Positions 39,941 through 49,213 of a stretch of 64,000 nt of DNA are shown here, piece by piece. Under the pieces are notes generated by a model. The model had not been told where the DNA came from. It was given only the letters and a program-made list of their open reading frames with translations, and did not search any database. The position numbers and the translations under genes are program-made. The first letter of the stretch is position 1; each line of letters begins with the position of its first letter. The DNA comes from Arthrobacter sp. NEB 688 (lineage in GTDB: Bacteria; Actinomycetota; Actinomycetes; Actinomycetales; Dermatophilaceae), in contig NZ_CP053707.1 of the NCBI RefSeq assembly GCF_013201035.1, forward strand, positions 2,604,001 through 2,668,000, in the 5' to 3' direction.

Positions 39941-40459
39941 TCAGCGGCCGCCCCAGGAGTCGGGCTGCTCGACGAGGCGCGCGACGTGGGGCGGGAGGTC
40001 GCCGTCGAGGAGGTCCTGGAGCGACGTCCCGTCGAGCACGCCGCTCAGGCTGGAGCGCACCGCGACCCACAGGGCCGGGAGGTGCTCGGCGACGCCCTCG
40101 TAGGCGGTGTCCTGCGGTCGCAGCCCGCGCACCTCGGCGAGCGGGCCGTCGACCGCCCGGAAGACGTCCCCGAGCGTGATGTCCGGTGCGGGTCGCGCGA
40201 GGACGTAGCCACCCCGCGGCCCGCGCCGGCTCGTGACGAGACCGGCGACCCGCAGCTCGAGGAGGATGGCCTCGAGGAACTTGCGGGGGAGGCCCTGCCC
40301 CTGCGCGAGCTGCTCCGCGCTCGTCCGGGCGAGGCCCTCCGCCCGCGCGTCGGCGAGGGCGAGCATCGCCCGGACGGCGTAGTCGGTGCGCGCCGAGATG
40401 CCGAGGACCGCGCTGTGGCGGGCGGGACGAGGCGTCCCTGCACAGAGGCCCTCCGTCAT
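39941..40459 (-). CDS. Rrf2-family transcriptional regulator
   Basis: 172 residues. Winged helix: [60 protein letters not shown], ending [20 protein letters not shown]. The three cysteines that ligate Fe-S clusters in IscR/NsrR are absent, so it is probably a cluster-free member like CymR, which controls sulfur metabolism. Its ATG overlaps the cysA stop (ATGA), making it the last gene of the sulfate-transport operon and a likely regulator of it. Confidence 0.88.
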   Translation of the reverse strand: MTEGLCAGTPRPARHSAVLGISARTDYAVRAMLALADARAEGLARTSAEQLAQGQGLPRKFLEAILLELRVAGLVTSRRGPRGGYVLARPAPDITLGDVFRAVDGPLAEVRGLRPQDTAYEGVAEHLPALWVAVRSSLSGVLDGTSLQDLLDGDLPPHVARLVEQPDSWGGR

Positions 40460-41460
40460 GCCACGGGCTCTGCCCCGACCGGCTCCTCGCTGCGCAGGGC
40501 CCACGCGAGCACGTCCTCGCCCGCCGCGAAGCGCCGGTGCTCGGCCTCGCCCCGGGTCACCTGGGCGACGAACCGCTCGCCGTCGGCCGCGGTCAGCTCG
40601 ATGCGCACCTCGAAGCCGAGGCGGACGACCCGCTCGATCCGGGCCTCGACCACGGGCCCGGTGGCCCCCTCGGCGGCCTGCCGCGAGAGGGCGGTCGCGC
40701 GGTCGCGCTCGAGCACGATGTCGTGCGGCCGCACGAGCCGGTCGCCGAGCCGTGACACCGCGCCGAGGAAGGACATGACGAAGTCGTTCTCGGGCCGCTC
40801 GTAGAGGGTGACCGGGTCGCCGACCTGTTCGATCCGGCCCTTGTTGAGCACCGCGATCCGGTCGGCGACGTCGAGCGCCTCCTCCTGGTCGTGGGTCACG
40901 AGGACGGTCGTCACGTGCACCTCGTCGTGGAGGCGGCGCAGCCAGCGGCGCAGGTCGGCCCGCACCTTGGCGTCCAGCGCCCCGAACGGCTCGTCGAGGA
41001 GGAGGACCTGGGGGTCGACGGCCAGGGCCCGGGCGAGCGCCATCCGCTGCCGCTGGCCGCCCGAGAGCTGGGCCGGGTAGCGGTGCTGGAAGCCGTCGAG
41101 CCCGACGATCTCGAGGAGGTCGTCGACCTTGCGGGCCACCTCGGCCTTGGGGCGCCGGCGGATGGTCAGGCCGAAAGCGACGTTGTCGCGGACGGTCATG
41201 TGCTTGAACGCGGCGTAGTGCTGGAAGACGAACCCGATCCCGCGGCGCTGCGGCGGCTGGTGCGTGACGTCCTCGCCGTTGATCCGCACCACGCCGCCGT
41301 CGAGGTCCTCGAGCCCGGCGATCGACCGCAGGAGCGTCGACTTGCCGGACCCGCTCGGCCCGAGGAGGGCGGTGAGCGAGCCGGCCGGGATCTCGAGCCC
41401 GACGGAGTCGAGCGCGACGAAGTCGCCGTAGGTCTTGCGGGCGTCGGTCACGGTGATCAT
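40456..41460 (-). CDS. cysA: Sulfate/thiosulfate ABC transporter ATP-binding protein
   Basis: 334 residues. Walker [22 protein letters not shown]-loop [20 protein letters not shown], signature [20 protein letters not shown], Walker [17 protein letters not shown] and the H-loop [22 protein letters not shown]-terminal TOBE-like regulatory domain follows. [12 protein letters not shown] is characteristic of CysA. It energises sulfate uptake with CysT/CysW and the binding protein. ATGA overlaps link it to cysW upstream and the Rrf2 gene downstream. Confidence 0.94.
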   Translation of the reverse strand: MITVTDARKTYGDFVALDSVGLEIPAGSLTALLGPSGSGKSTLLRSIAGLEDLDGGVVRINGEDVTHQPPQRRGIGFVFQHYAAFKHMTVRDNVAFGLTIRRRPKAEVARKVDDLLEIVGLDGFQHRYPAQLSGGQRQRMALARALAVDPQVLLLDEPFGALDAKVRADLRRWLRRLHDEVHVTTVLVTHDQEEALDVADRIAVLNKGRIEQVGDPVTLYERPENDFVMSFLGAVSRLGDRLVRPHDIVLERDRATALSRQAAEGATGPVVEARIERVVRLGFEVRIELTAADGERFVAQVTRGEAEHRRFAAGEDVLAWALRSEEPVGAEPVA

Positions 41461-42266
41461 CGGGAGGTCCTCTTCCGGTCGAGCAGTGTCATGCCGAGCA
41501 GCGTGAGCAGCGCGAGCCCCATGAGGAGGGTCGCCGCGGTGTACGCGCCGTAGGTGTTGTGGTCGTCGATGTAGCGCGAGTGGACGAGCAGGGTGAGGGT
41601 CTGGCTGACGCCGGGGAAGCCGGAGGACACCATGATCACGGCGCCGAACTCGCCGAGCGCGCGGGCGACGGTGAGGACGACGCCGTAGGTGAGCCCCCAC
41701 CGGATGGCCGGCAGGGTGATCCGCCAGAACGTCTGCCAGCCGGTGGCACCGAGGGTCGCGGCGGCCTGCTCCTGCTCGGTGCCGATCTCGTGGAGCACGG
41801 GCTCCACCTCACGGACGACGAACGGCAGCGTGACGAACACGGTCGCGATGACCATGCCGGGCAGCCCGAAGATCACCTTGATGCCGGTGCTCGCCTCGAG
41901 ACCCCCGAACCACCCGCCGGCGCCCCACAGCATGATGAGCGAGACGCCGACGACGATGGGGGACACCGCGAACGGCAGGTCGACCACGGCCTGGACGACG
42001 CCGCGGAACGGCACCCGCCAGCGGGCCAGGGCGATGGCCGTGACGACGCCGAAGACGACGTTGAGCGGGACCGTGATCGCGACGATGAGGAGCGAGAGGT
42101 TGAGCGCGGAGACGGCGGCCGGCGTCTGGATCGAGCCGAGGAACGCCCCGACCCCCTCGCCGAAGGTGCGCCACAGGATGACGACGATCGGCACCGCCAG
42201 GAGCCCGACGAGGTAGACGAGGGCGAGCGTGCGCAGGGTGAGCGTGGCGCGGCGTGAGGTCCTCAT
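41457..42266 (-). CDS. cysW: Sulfate ABC transporter permease CysW
   Basis: 269 residues with about six membrane helices and the binding-protein-dependent transport signature ([20 protein letters not shown], then [17 protein letters not shown]). The [11 protein letters not shown]-type motif is typical of CysW. It forms the membrane channel with CysT. Both ends overlap neighbouring genes by ATGA. Confidence 0.93.
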   Translation of the reverse strand: MRTSRRATLTLRTLALVYLVGLLAVPIVVILWRTFGEGVGAFLGSIQTPAAVSALNLSLLIVAITVPLNVVFGVVTAIALARWRVPFRGVVQAVVDLPFAVSPIVVGVSLIMLWGAGGWFGGLEASTGIKVIFGLPGMVIATVFVTLPFVVREVEPVLHEIGTEQEQAAATLGATGWQTFWRITLPAIRWGLTYGVVLTVARALGEFGAVIMVSSGFPGVSQTLTLLVHSRYIDDHNTYGAYTAATLLMGLALLTLLGMTLLDRKRTSR

Positions 42267-43156
42267 GCGGTGCTCGCCTCCCGTCGCTGGCTCAGCGTCG
42301 CCCACAGCCGCAGGACGAACAGGGTGAGGAAGGAGACCGACAGCAGGGCGACCGAGACCGCGGCCGCGGCGACCGGGCTGTCGATCTCGATCTGCTGCTG
42401 GATGTACTGCGAGACCACCTGCGTCTCGCGCGGGATGTTGCCGCCGATGAGGACGACCGAGCCGTACTCGCCGACGGCCCGCGCGAAGGCCAGCCCGGTG
42501 CCCGAGATGAGCGCGGGGCCCAGCGAGGGCAGCACGACCCGGCGGAAGATCGTCACGTTGGAGGCCCCGAGGGAGGCCGCCGCCTCCTCGACGTCGCGGT
42601 CGAGCTCGATGAGGACCGGCTGGACCGACCGGACGACGAACGGCAGCGTGACGAACGCGAGCGCGACCCCCAGACCCCAGCGGGTCGCGTTGAGGTGCAC
42701 CCCGACCGGGCTGTTCGGCCCGTAGAGGGAGAGCAGGACGATGCTCGCGACGATCGTCGGCAGCGCGAACGGGAGGTCGATGAGGGCGTTGACCACGCGC
42801 TGCCCGGGGAAGGTGTCGCGGACGAGCACCCAGGCGACGAGCGTGCCCATCACGGCGTTGACGAGGGCGACGACGACGGAGACGCCGAGGGTGACCTCGA
42901 GCGCCGCGAGCGCGGCCGGGGCGGTGACGGCGTCCCAGAAGCCCGACAGGCCGTCGTCGAAGGAGCGGACGGTGAGCGCAGCGAGGGGCAGCAGCACCAT
43001 GACGCTGAGCCACAGCCCCACGACGCCGAGCCCGAGGCCGCGGCCCCCGGGACCGCCCCGGCGGCGCCCCCCTCCCTGGTGGGGGGCGCCGGCCGGGGCG
43101 GCCGATGGTGGAGCCGGTGTCGGGGGAGCCCCGACCGGCTGGGTGGTGGTCGACAC
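42263..43156 (-). CDS. cysT: Sulfate ABC transporter permease CysT
   Basis: 297 residues from GTG. A Pro/Ala/Gly-rich N-terminal ~40 residues is followed by six membrane helices. The EAA loop is AASLGASNVTIFRRVVLPSL, and ARAVGEYGSVVLIGGNIPRE is the CysT/CysU pattern. It pairs with CysW. The start lies 9 bp after the binding-protein stop. Confidence 0.93.
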   Translation of the reverse strand: MSTTTQPVGAPPTPAPPSAAPAGAPHQGGGRRRGGPGGRGLGLGVVGLWLSVMVLLPLAALTVRSFDDGLSGFWDAVTAPAALAALEVTLGVSVVVALVNAVMGTLVAWVLVRDTFPGQRVVNALIDLPFALPTIVASIVLLSLYGPNSPVGVHLNATRWGLGVALAFVTLPFVVRSVQPVLIELDRDVEEAAASLGASNVTIFRRVVLPSLGPALISGTGLAFARAVGEYGSVVLIGGNIPRETQVVSQYIQQQIEIDSPVAAAAVSVALLSVSFLTLFVLRLWATLSQRREASTA

Positions 43157-43164
43157 GGCTCAGC

Positions 43165-44202
43165 TCACTGGGTCGCGTCGTTGTAGATCGTGGCGATGGA
43201 GCCCTTCTCCTTGTCGAACAGGGCCTTGTCGACCGTGCTCCACCCGCCGAGGTCGGCGATCGTCCAGAGCTTCTCGGGCGTCGGGAAGTCCGCGGCGAAG
43301 TCGGCCGCGACGGTCTGGTCGACCGGGCGGAACCCGGCCTCGGCCCAGAGCTTCTGCGCCTCCGGCGTGTAGAGGAAGTCGTCGAAGGCCTGCGCCTTCG
43401 CGGCGTTCTTGCTCGTGCTGAGCACGGCCACCGGGTTCTCGATCTTGAAGGTCTGCGGGGGCGTCACGTGCTCGACCGGGTCGCCGTTGCGCTCGATGAA
43501 CAGCGCCTCGTTCTCGTAGCTGAGCAGGGCGTCCCCGCTGCCCTGGAGGAAGGTCTCGGTGGCCTCGCGACCGGACTTGGGCTGGACCTTGACGTGCTCC
43601 TTGACGAGCGAGCCCACGTAGTCCAGGCCGGCCTGGACGTCCTTCCCGCCGTTGCTCTTCACGGCGTACGGCGCCAGCAGGTTCCACTTGGCCGAGCCCG
43701 AGCTGAACGGGTTGGGGGTGACGACCTCGACGCCCGGCTCGAGCAGGTCGTCCCAGTCCTTGATGCCCTTGGGGTTGCCCTTGCGCACGACGATGGTCAC
43801 GACGGAGCCGAAGGGGATGCCCTGGTGCTCGTTCGCGTTCCAGCCCTTGTCGACGAGGCCGGCGTCGACGAGCCGGGTGATGTCCGGCTCGACCGAGAAG
43901 TTGACGAGGTCGGCCTCGGCCCCGGCGGCGACCTTGCGCGACTGGTCGCCGGAGGCGCCGTAGGACTGCTGGAACTGCACCCCCTTGCCGGCGGCGGTCG
44001 CCTGGAAGGCGGGGATCAGCTTGTCGTAGCCGACCTTGGGGACGGCGTAGGCGTAGAGGTTGAGGGTCGTCGTGGCGGCCCCACCCCCACCGGCGTCGCC
44101 GGCGGCGCCCACCGTGTCACTGGCACCGCCCCCGGCGCAGGCACTCGCCAGGAGGGTGACCCCCGTGAGGGCTGCGGCAATCGCGGTACGTCGGCTCGTC
44201 AT
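43165..44202 (-). CDS. Sulfate/thiosulfate-binding lipoprotein
   Basis: 345 residues. Of two adjacent ATGs the second (44202) is favoured because AGGAG lies six bases upstream of it. The lipobox is LLASACAGG. The mature part shows TTLNLYAYAVPKVGYDKLIP, FQQSYGASGDQSRKVAAGAE, ADLVNFSVEPDITRLVDAGL and VEVVTPNPFSSGSAKWNLLA, all typical of the CysP/Sbp family. It captures sulfate or thiosulfate outside the membrane for CysTWA. First gene of the sbp-cysT-cysW-cysA-Rrf2 operon. Confidence 0.92.
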   Translation of the reverse strand: MTSRRTAIAAALTGVTLLASACAGGGASDTVGAAGDAGGGGAATTTLNLYAYAVPKVGYDKLIPAFQATAAGKGVQFQQSYGASGDQSRKVAAGAEADLVNFSVEPDITRLVDAGLVDKGWNANEHQGIPFGSVVTIVVRKGNPKGIKDWDDLLEPGVEVVTPNPFSSGSAKWNLLAPYAVKSNGGKDVQAGLDYVGSLVKEHVKVQPKSGREATETFLQGSGDALLSYENEALFIERNGDPVEHVTPPQTFKIENPVAVLSTSKNAAKAQAFDDFLYTPEAQKLWAEAGFRPVDQTVAADFAADFPTPEKLWTIADLGGWSTVDKALFDKEKGSIATIYNDATQ

Positions 44203-44255
44203 CATCTGCTCCTGCACAGCTCGTGTGGTTGCGGACCCCTGCCCGCCATACAAAG

Positions 44256-44272
44256 CCTATTGGTTTGCTAGG
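44256..44272. promoter_or_regulatory. Candidate Rrf2-type operator upstream of the sulfate operon
   Basis: CCTATTGGTTTGCTAGG has CCTA/TAGG ends and an AT-rich middle in a GC-rich leader, 54 bp before the binding-protein start. Its position fits an operator of the Rrf2 protein encoded at the end of the operon. The palindrome is weak. Confidence 0.3.
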
Positions 44273-44463
44273 ACTTCGCGCAGCGCTTTCGGAGAATGAG
44301 ATCGAGGGGGTGCGGTCACGTCGTGGACGGCGGCTCCGACGGCCTCAGGTCCGGCGCCCCGCGCCCGATAGGAGCGGGAGGCCCGCGCGCCCCGACCTGC
44401 CGACTCGGCCGTGTCGGGCCATGATGGGCCCGACCCTCGTCTCCCTGTCTCCCGAGGTCCTGC

Positions 44464-47400
44464 ATGCTGCTCCGGTCCCTGTCCTTCGGTGCCGCCTACC
44501 TGGTGGCCACCGTGCTCGGACGTGGCGCCGTCGACCCCGCGACCGGTCTCGCGCTGTTCTGGCCGGCCGCCGGCGTGGGCGCCCTGTGGGGGCTGCTGGC
44601 CCGCGACCGGCGCGAGCTGGCCCTCGTGGGTGTCGTGGCGGGCGTCGTCGCCGCGGTCGGCAACGGGCTCACCGGGTTCGCGTGGCCGACCGCCCTCGGG
44701 CTCGGGGTGGCCAACGCGGTCGTCGCGGTGGGCACGCGGCTGGCGTTCAGCGAGACGCGTGTCCGGACGAGTCGCCGAGCCGGGGCGGGGGAGCGCTGGG
44801 GCGCCGAGCGCTACGTCGGCCTGTCGGACTTCTGGCGCCTCCTGCTCGCCGGGTTCGTCGCCACGGTGGTCAGCGCGCTCGTCGCGGTCCTCGCCCTCCA
44901 CCTCGGGGACGCGTCGTCCGTCACGGTGTCGACGGCGCTCGCGTGGGTGCTGCGCAACGGCGCCGCGATCGCGGTGCTCACCGGCCCGGGGCTGACGATG
45001 CGGCGGCTGGGCCGTCGGGTCAGCTACGCCCAGCTCGTCGAGTTCGCCGTCGTCGTCGCGGTGACGCTGCCGGTCGTGTGGGCCGTCTTCGGGACCGACC
45101 ACACCCTCCCGCTGGCCTTCCTGCCCGTGGCCCTCCTGCTCTGGAGCGGCCTGCGGCTGCCGGTGCCCCTCGCGGGAGCGCACGGGGCGGTCGTCGCCCT
45201 CGGGGCCTTCTTCCTCGTCCGCTTCGCCGGCGGCGGGCCGTTCGGGGCGATCGAGGACGACGCCGCACGGGCCCTCGTGCTGCAGGCGTACATGATCCTC
45301 GCCTCCGGGCTCGCCGTGGTCGTCGCGACCGTGCAGGCCGATCGCGACCGCCTCCTGGAGTCGCTCTCGGTCTCGCGGCGGTCGGCGCGCATCCAGGCGG
45401 CCGACCTCGTGACCATCACCCAGACCATCCCGGACGCCCTCGCCGTGGTCGACCGCCTGGGTCGGATGCGTCCGCTCAACACGGCGGCCCAGCGCTGGCT
45501 CGGCCCGCCGCTGCCGGACGGGTTCGCGGCGCGCCCGCCGGCGGCCCTCACCGACGGCGGCGTCTCCGGCGACCCGGGCGCCCCCGGCCGTGCCCTGCGC
45601 GGCGAGCGGGTCGTGGACGAGCTCGTCATCCTCGAGGACGTCGAGAGCGGCGAACCGCGCATGGTCACCGTGCACGCCGTCCCGCTGCGCGACCTCGACA
45701 CCCGCGCCCCCGACCGCGCCCTCGTCGTCCTGCACGACAGCACGGAGGAGCACCGCCGCGTCACCGAGCTCGACGCCGCCCGCGAGCGCTCGGAGCGGCT
45801 GGTGGCCGACGCACCCCACGGCATCGCGGTCCTCGACCGCGAGGGGCGCATCCTCCGCGCCAACGACAGCCTCGCCGAGGTGACCGGCCACGCCCTCCAC
45901 GAGCTCGTCGGCCTGCCGGTCGACCGGCTCTCGCCCCGCCACCCGGACGACGTGGCCCGCCACCTCGAGCGGGTCGTGCACGAGAACGGGCGGCTCGTGC
46001 GCGACGAGTGGGTCCTCACGCGGCCCGACGGCGTCGACGTGCGCGTGGGCCTCACCAGCCGGGTGCTCTCGGCCGGGGAGGAGCGCGACGAGGCCGACGG
46101 CGTCGTCGTCATGAACGTCATCGACGTCTCGGAGCGGCACCGCTACGAGCAGCGGCTCACCCACCTCGCCGAGCACGACGCGCTGACCGGGCTGCCCAAC
46201 CGCCGTCGCTTCGAGGAGGACCTGGAGCGCCAGCACGGCCGCTGCGAGCGCTACGGGCCGACGGGCGCGCTCATCCTCCTCGACCTCGACAACTTCAAGG
46301 ACGTCAACGACACCCTCGGCCACGCCGCGGGCGACCAGCTCATCGTCTCGACGGGTCATGTCCTGCGGGCCACGGTGCCGGCGTCCGACCTCGTCGCCCG
46401 GCTGGGAGGCGACGAGTTCGCGGTGCTCCTGCCCGACGCCGACCGCGAGGCCGCCGAGCGCGTCGCCGCGGACATCGTGGAGCGGGTGCGCGCGCACACC
46501 TCGACCCTCGACGGCGTCAACCGGCGCGTCACCGCGAGCGTCGGGGTCGTGACGTTCGCGGACGCCGCGAGCCAGGACTCCGACATCCTCGCCCTGGCCG
46601 ACATGCTCATGTACGACGCCAAGGACGACGGGCGCAACCGGTACGTCCTGCTCGGCCAGTCCGCCCGGTCGGAGCCGCGCTCCGGTGCCCGTCTGGCGTG
46701 GCGCTCCCGGCTCGAGAACGCCATCGACCACGACCTCTTCGAGCTCCACCTCCAGCCGATCGTCGACGTCCGCACCAACCGCGTCACCGGGGCCGAGGCG
46801 CTGCTGCGGCTCGTCGACGAGGGGGAGCCGGTGCCGCCGGGGCGCTTCGTCTACATCGCCGAGCGGACGGGGCTCGCCCCCCTCATGGACGCGTGGGTGG
46901 TCCGGCACGGCATCGCGATGCTGCGGCGCCTCCAGGACGCCGCTCCCGGCATGACGCTGGCGGTCAACCTCTCCGGGCGCTCGATGGGCGACCCGGGGGT
47001 CGAGGCCGAGCTCGTCGAGGGGCTGGCCCTCCACGCCATCGACGCCGGGTCGCTCGTCATCGAGGTCACCGAGACGGCGGCGGTCTCCGACGTCCCCGCC
47101 GCCCGGGCGTTCGCCGCCCGCCTGGGGGCGCTGGGGGTCCGGTTCGCGCTCGACGACTTCGGGACGGGCTTCGGGTCGTTCTCCTACCTCAAGCACATGC
47201 GCTTCGACGTCGTGAAGATCGACGGCGAGTTCGTCGCCGACTCCGACCAGAGCGACACCGACCGCGCGATCCTCGAGTCGATCGTGCGCATCGCGCACTT
47301 CCTCGGCAAGCGCACGGTCGCCGAGTTCGTCGGCCGCTGGGAGACGCTCGACGTGGTCCGTGACCTGGGCATCGACTACGCTCAGGGTTTCCTTCTCGGA

Positions 47401-47535
47401 GAGCCGGTCCCGTTCGACGACTTCGTCGCGAGGCACCTGCTGGACCTCACGTCCCCGGCCGTCGCTGCCCGGAGCACCGCAGGAGTGACGACACGGGCCG
47501 CGGACGCGGCCACCCACGGGAGGGACGACCGATGA
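44464..47535 (+). CDS. Membrane diguanylate cyclase/phosphodiesterase (MASE1-like, PAS, GGDEF, EAL)
   Basis: 1,023 residues. The N-terminal ~290 residues hold about eight membrane helices of MASE1-like character (GLALFWPAAGVGALWGLLAR, FWRLLLAGFVATVVSALVAV). Two PAS-like segments follow (ITQTIPDALAVVDRLGRMRP; ADAPHGIAVLDREGRILRAN). GGDEF domain: LTGLPNRRRFEEDLERQHGR, the intact active motif RLGGDEFAVLLPD. EAL domain: VTGAEALLRLVDEGEPVPPG, FALDDFGTGFGSFSYLKHMR and DVVKIDGEFV. Both motifs look catalytic, so it may make and degrade c-di-GMP. The last codons overlap the glycosyltransferase gene. Confidence 0.92.
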   Translation: MLLRSLSFGAAYLVATVLGRGAVDPATGLALFWPAAGVGALWGLLARDRRELALVGVVAGVVAAVGNGLTGFAWPTALGLGVANAVVAVGTRLAFSETRVRTSRRAGAGERWGAERYVGLSDFWRLLLAGFVATVVSALVAVLALHLGDASSVTVSTALAWVLRNGAAIAVLTGPGLTMRRLGRRVSYAQLVEFAVVVAVTLPVVWAVFGTDHTLPLAFLPVALLLWSGLRLPVPLAGAHGAVVALGAFFLVRFAGGGPFGAIEDDAARALVLQAYMILASGLAVVVATVQADRDRLLESLSVSRRSARIQAADLVTITQTIPDALAVVDRLGRMRPLNTAAQRWLGPPLPDGFAARPPAALTDGGVSGDPGAPGRALRGERVVDELVILEDVESGEPRMVTVHAVPLRDLDTRAPDRALVVLHDSTEEHRRVTELDAARERSERLVADAPHGIAVLDREGRILRANDSLAEVTGHALHELVGLPVDRLSPRHPDDVARHLERVVHENGRLVRDEWVLTRPDGVDVRVGLTSRVLSAGEERDEADGVVVMNVIDVSERHRYEQRLTHLAEHDALTGLPNRRRFEEDLERQHGRCERYGPTGALILLDLDNFKDVNDTLGHAAGDQLIVSTGHVLRATVPASDLVARLGGDEFAVLLPDADREAAERVAADIVERVRAHTSTLDGVNRRVTASVGVVTFADAASQDSDILALADMLMYDAKDDGRNRYVLLGQSARSEPRSGARLAWRSRLENAIDHDLFELHLQPIVDVRTNRVTGAEALLRLVDEGEPVPPGRFVYIAERTGLAPLMDAWVVRHGIAMLRRLQDAAPGMTLAVNLSGRSMGDPGVEAELVEGLALHAIDAGSLVIEVTETAAVSDVPAARAFAARLGALGVRFALDDFGTGFGSFSYLKHMRFDVVKIDGEFVADSDQSDTDRAILESIVRIAHFLGKRTVAEFVGRWETLDVVRDLGIDYAQGFLLGEPVPFDDFVARHLLDLTSPAVAARSTAGVTTRAADAATHGRDDR

Positions 47536-48980
47536 AGGGCAACCGGCTGCAGCGGGGGACGGGCATCTTCGTGGTGCTCATGGCGGCGGCCGCGGCGGGG
47601 ATGCTGTGGTTCGCCCTGACGCTGACCGACCCGGCGGCGCGGCGCCCGCCGACCGAGGGGGCCGTCTTCGGCGTGTGGCAGGTGCTCTACGACACCCAGG
47701 CCCCGTCGACCCAGCTGCTCGTCGCCGCGGTGGCCCTGGCGCTGCTCCTGGCCGCGGGGGTCGCCCTGGTCGAGAGCCGGATCACCAAGCGCTACCGGCG
47801 CTCGGAGAACTCGGGCGAGACGCCGCTGGCGCCCAAGCTCGTCATGGCCCGCACCAAGGGGGTCTTCCACGGGCCGGTCACGGTGACCGTCCTCATCCCC
47901 GCGCACAACGAGGCCGACCGCATCGTCGCCACCCTCGCGTCGCTGCAGGAGCAGACGACCCGTCCCGACCGGGTCGTCGTCGTCGCCGACAACTGCACCG
48001 ACGCCACCGAGGAGCTCGCCCGCGCGGCGGGCGTCGAGGTCTTCGCGACGGTCGGCAACACCCTCAAGAAGGCCGGCGGCCTCAACCAGGCGCTCACGCG
48101 CTACCTGCCCGAGCTCGGCGAGAACGACACCGTCATGGTCATGGACGCCGACACGGTCATCGGCCGGGAGTACATCGAGACCGCCAAGCGGCGGATGACC
48201 GACGACCGCGCGCTCATGGCCATCGGCGGCCTGTTCATGGGCGAGGACGGCCACGGCCTCCTCGGCCAGTTCCAGCGCAACGAGTACATCCGCTACAGCC
48301 GCGACATCCGCCGGCGTCGGGGGCGCCTCTTCGTCCTCACCGGGACGGCGTCGGTCTTCCGCTCGGCCGCCCTGCGCGAGGTCGCGGACCAGCGCGGCCG
48401 GCTGCTGCCGGGCGTGCCCGGCGACGTCTACGACACGGTCGCGCTGACGGAGGACAACGAGCTGACGCTCGCGCTCAAGTCCCTCGGGGCCCTCATGACC
48501 TCCCCGGAGCAGTGCACGGTGGTCACCGAGGTGATGCCGACCTGGAGCGCCATCTGGCACCAGCGGCTGCGCTGGCAGCGCGGCGCCCTCGAGAACCTCG
48601 GCGCCTACGGCATCACGCCGCAGACCTCGCGGTACTGGGTGCAGCAGTTCGGGATCGGGTACGGCGCCGTCGCGCTGCTCGGCTACTACGCCGCGATCTT
48701 CACGATGGCGATGTCGCTCGACGAGTGGGTCTGGTTCCCGTTCTGGCTCGGGGTCGGTGGGCTGTTCGTCGTCGAGCGGGTCGTCACCGCGTGGCGCGGC
48801 GGATGGCGCGCGCGCCTGGTCGCCCTCACCCTCTTCCCGGAGCTCGTCTACGCGACCTTCCTCACCCTCGTGTTCCTCAAGGGCGTGGCCGACATCCTCG
48901 TCGGGCGCCAGGCCCAGTGGTCGCACGTCACCCGGACCGCCGACGGCAAGGTCCTCGTCACGGGCGGGGACGGCCGATGA
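47532..48980 (+). CDS. Membrane-bound family-2 glycosyltransferase
   Basis: 482 residues. N-terminal membrane helices (GIFVVLMAAAAAGMLWFALT; LLVAAVALALLLAAGVALVE), then a GT-A domain: VTVLIPAHNEADRIVATLAS, VVVADNCTDATEELARAAG, VMVMDADTVIGREYIE, ALTEDNELTLALKSLGA and the processive-enzyme motif WHQRLRWQRGALENLGAYG (QxxRW), then three C-terminal helices. It is probably a processive polysaccharide synthase of the cellulose/PNAG type. The ATGA overlap with the GGDEF-EAL gene implies c-di-GMP-coupled synthesis. Confidence 0.9.
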   Translation: MKGNRLQRGTGIFVVLMAAAAAGMLWFALTLTDPAARRPPTEGAVFGVWQVLYDTQAPSTQLLVAAVALALLLAAGVALVESRITKRYRRSENSGETPLAPKLVMARTKGVFHGPVTVTVLIPAHNEADRIVATLASLQEQTTRPDRVVVVADNCTDATEELARAAGVEVFATVGNTLKKAGGLNQALTRYLPELGENDTVMVMDADTVIGREYIETAKRRMTDDRALMAIGGLFMGEDGHGLLGQFQRNEYIRYSRDIRRRRGRLFVLTGTASVFRSAALREVADQRGRLLPGVPGDVYDTVALTEDNELTLALKSLGALMTSPEQCTVVTEVMPTWSAIWHQRLRWQRGALENLGAYGITPQTSRYWVQQFGIGYGAVALLGYYAAIFTMAMSLDEWVWFPFWLGVGGLFVVERVVTAWRGGWRARLVALTLFPELVYATFLTLVFLKGVADILVGRQAQWSHVTRTADGKVLVTGGDGR

Positions 48981-49204
48981 CCACCGGCATCCTCTTCCCC
49001 CAGGAGACCATCTTCTCCACGTGGTTCGGCGTGCTCAGCGTGTTCGTCGCGCTCAACACCGTCATGTACGTGGCGCTGGCGATCGCGAAGATCCTCCCGA
49101 AGGTCGACCCCCGCGAGTGGCTGCCCCGGCGCTACGAGCGCGCCCAGTCGCGCAGCATCCACCCCGAGGTGGCCGAGGGCCGGTCGGGCACGCCGCAGGC
49201 CTGA
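48977..49204 (+). CDS. Small single-pass membrane protein of the glycosyltransferase operon
   Basis: 75 residues, starting MTTGILFPQETIFSTWFGVL. One or two hydrophobic segments (GVLSVFVALNTVMYVALAIA) are followed by a basic cytoplasmic tail (REWLPRRYERAQSRS). The ATG overlaps the glycosyltransferase stop, so it is translationally coupled. By position it may be an accessory subunit like PgaD in PNAG synthesis; that is inference without sequence evidence. Confidence 0.75.
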   Translation: MTTGILFPQETIFSTWFGVLSVFVALNTVMYVALAIAKILPKVDPREWLPRRYERAQSRSIHPEVAEGRSGTPQA

Positions 49205-49213
49205 GCGGCGCGC

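Noticed and set aside
36739-40179. Plus-strand open frame of more than 1,100 codons across cinA and the chemoreceptor
   Set aside because: Shadow of two real genes; the translation is low-complexity repeats with no family resemblance.
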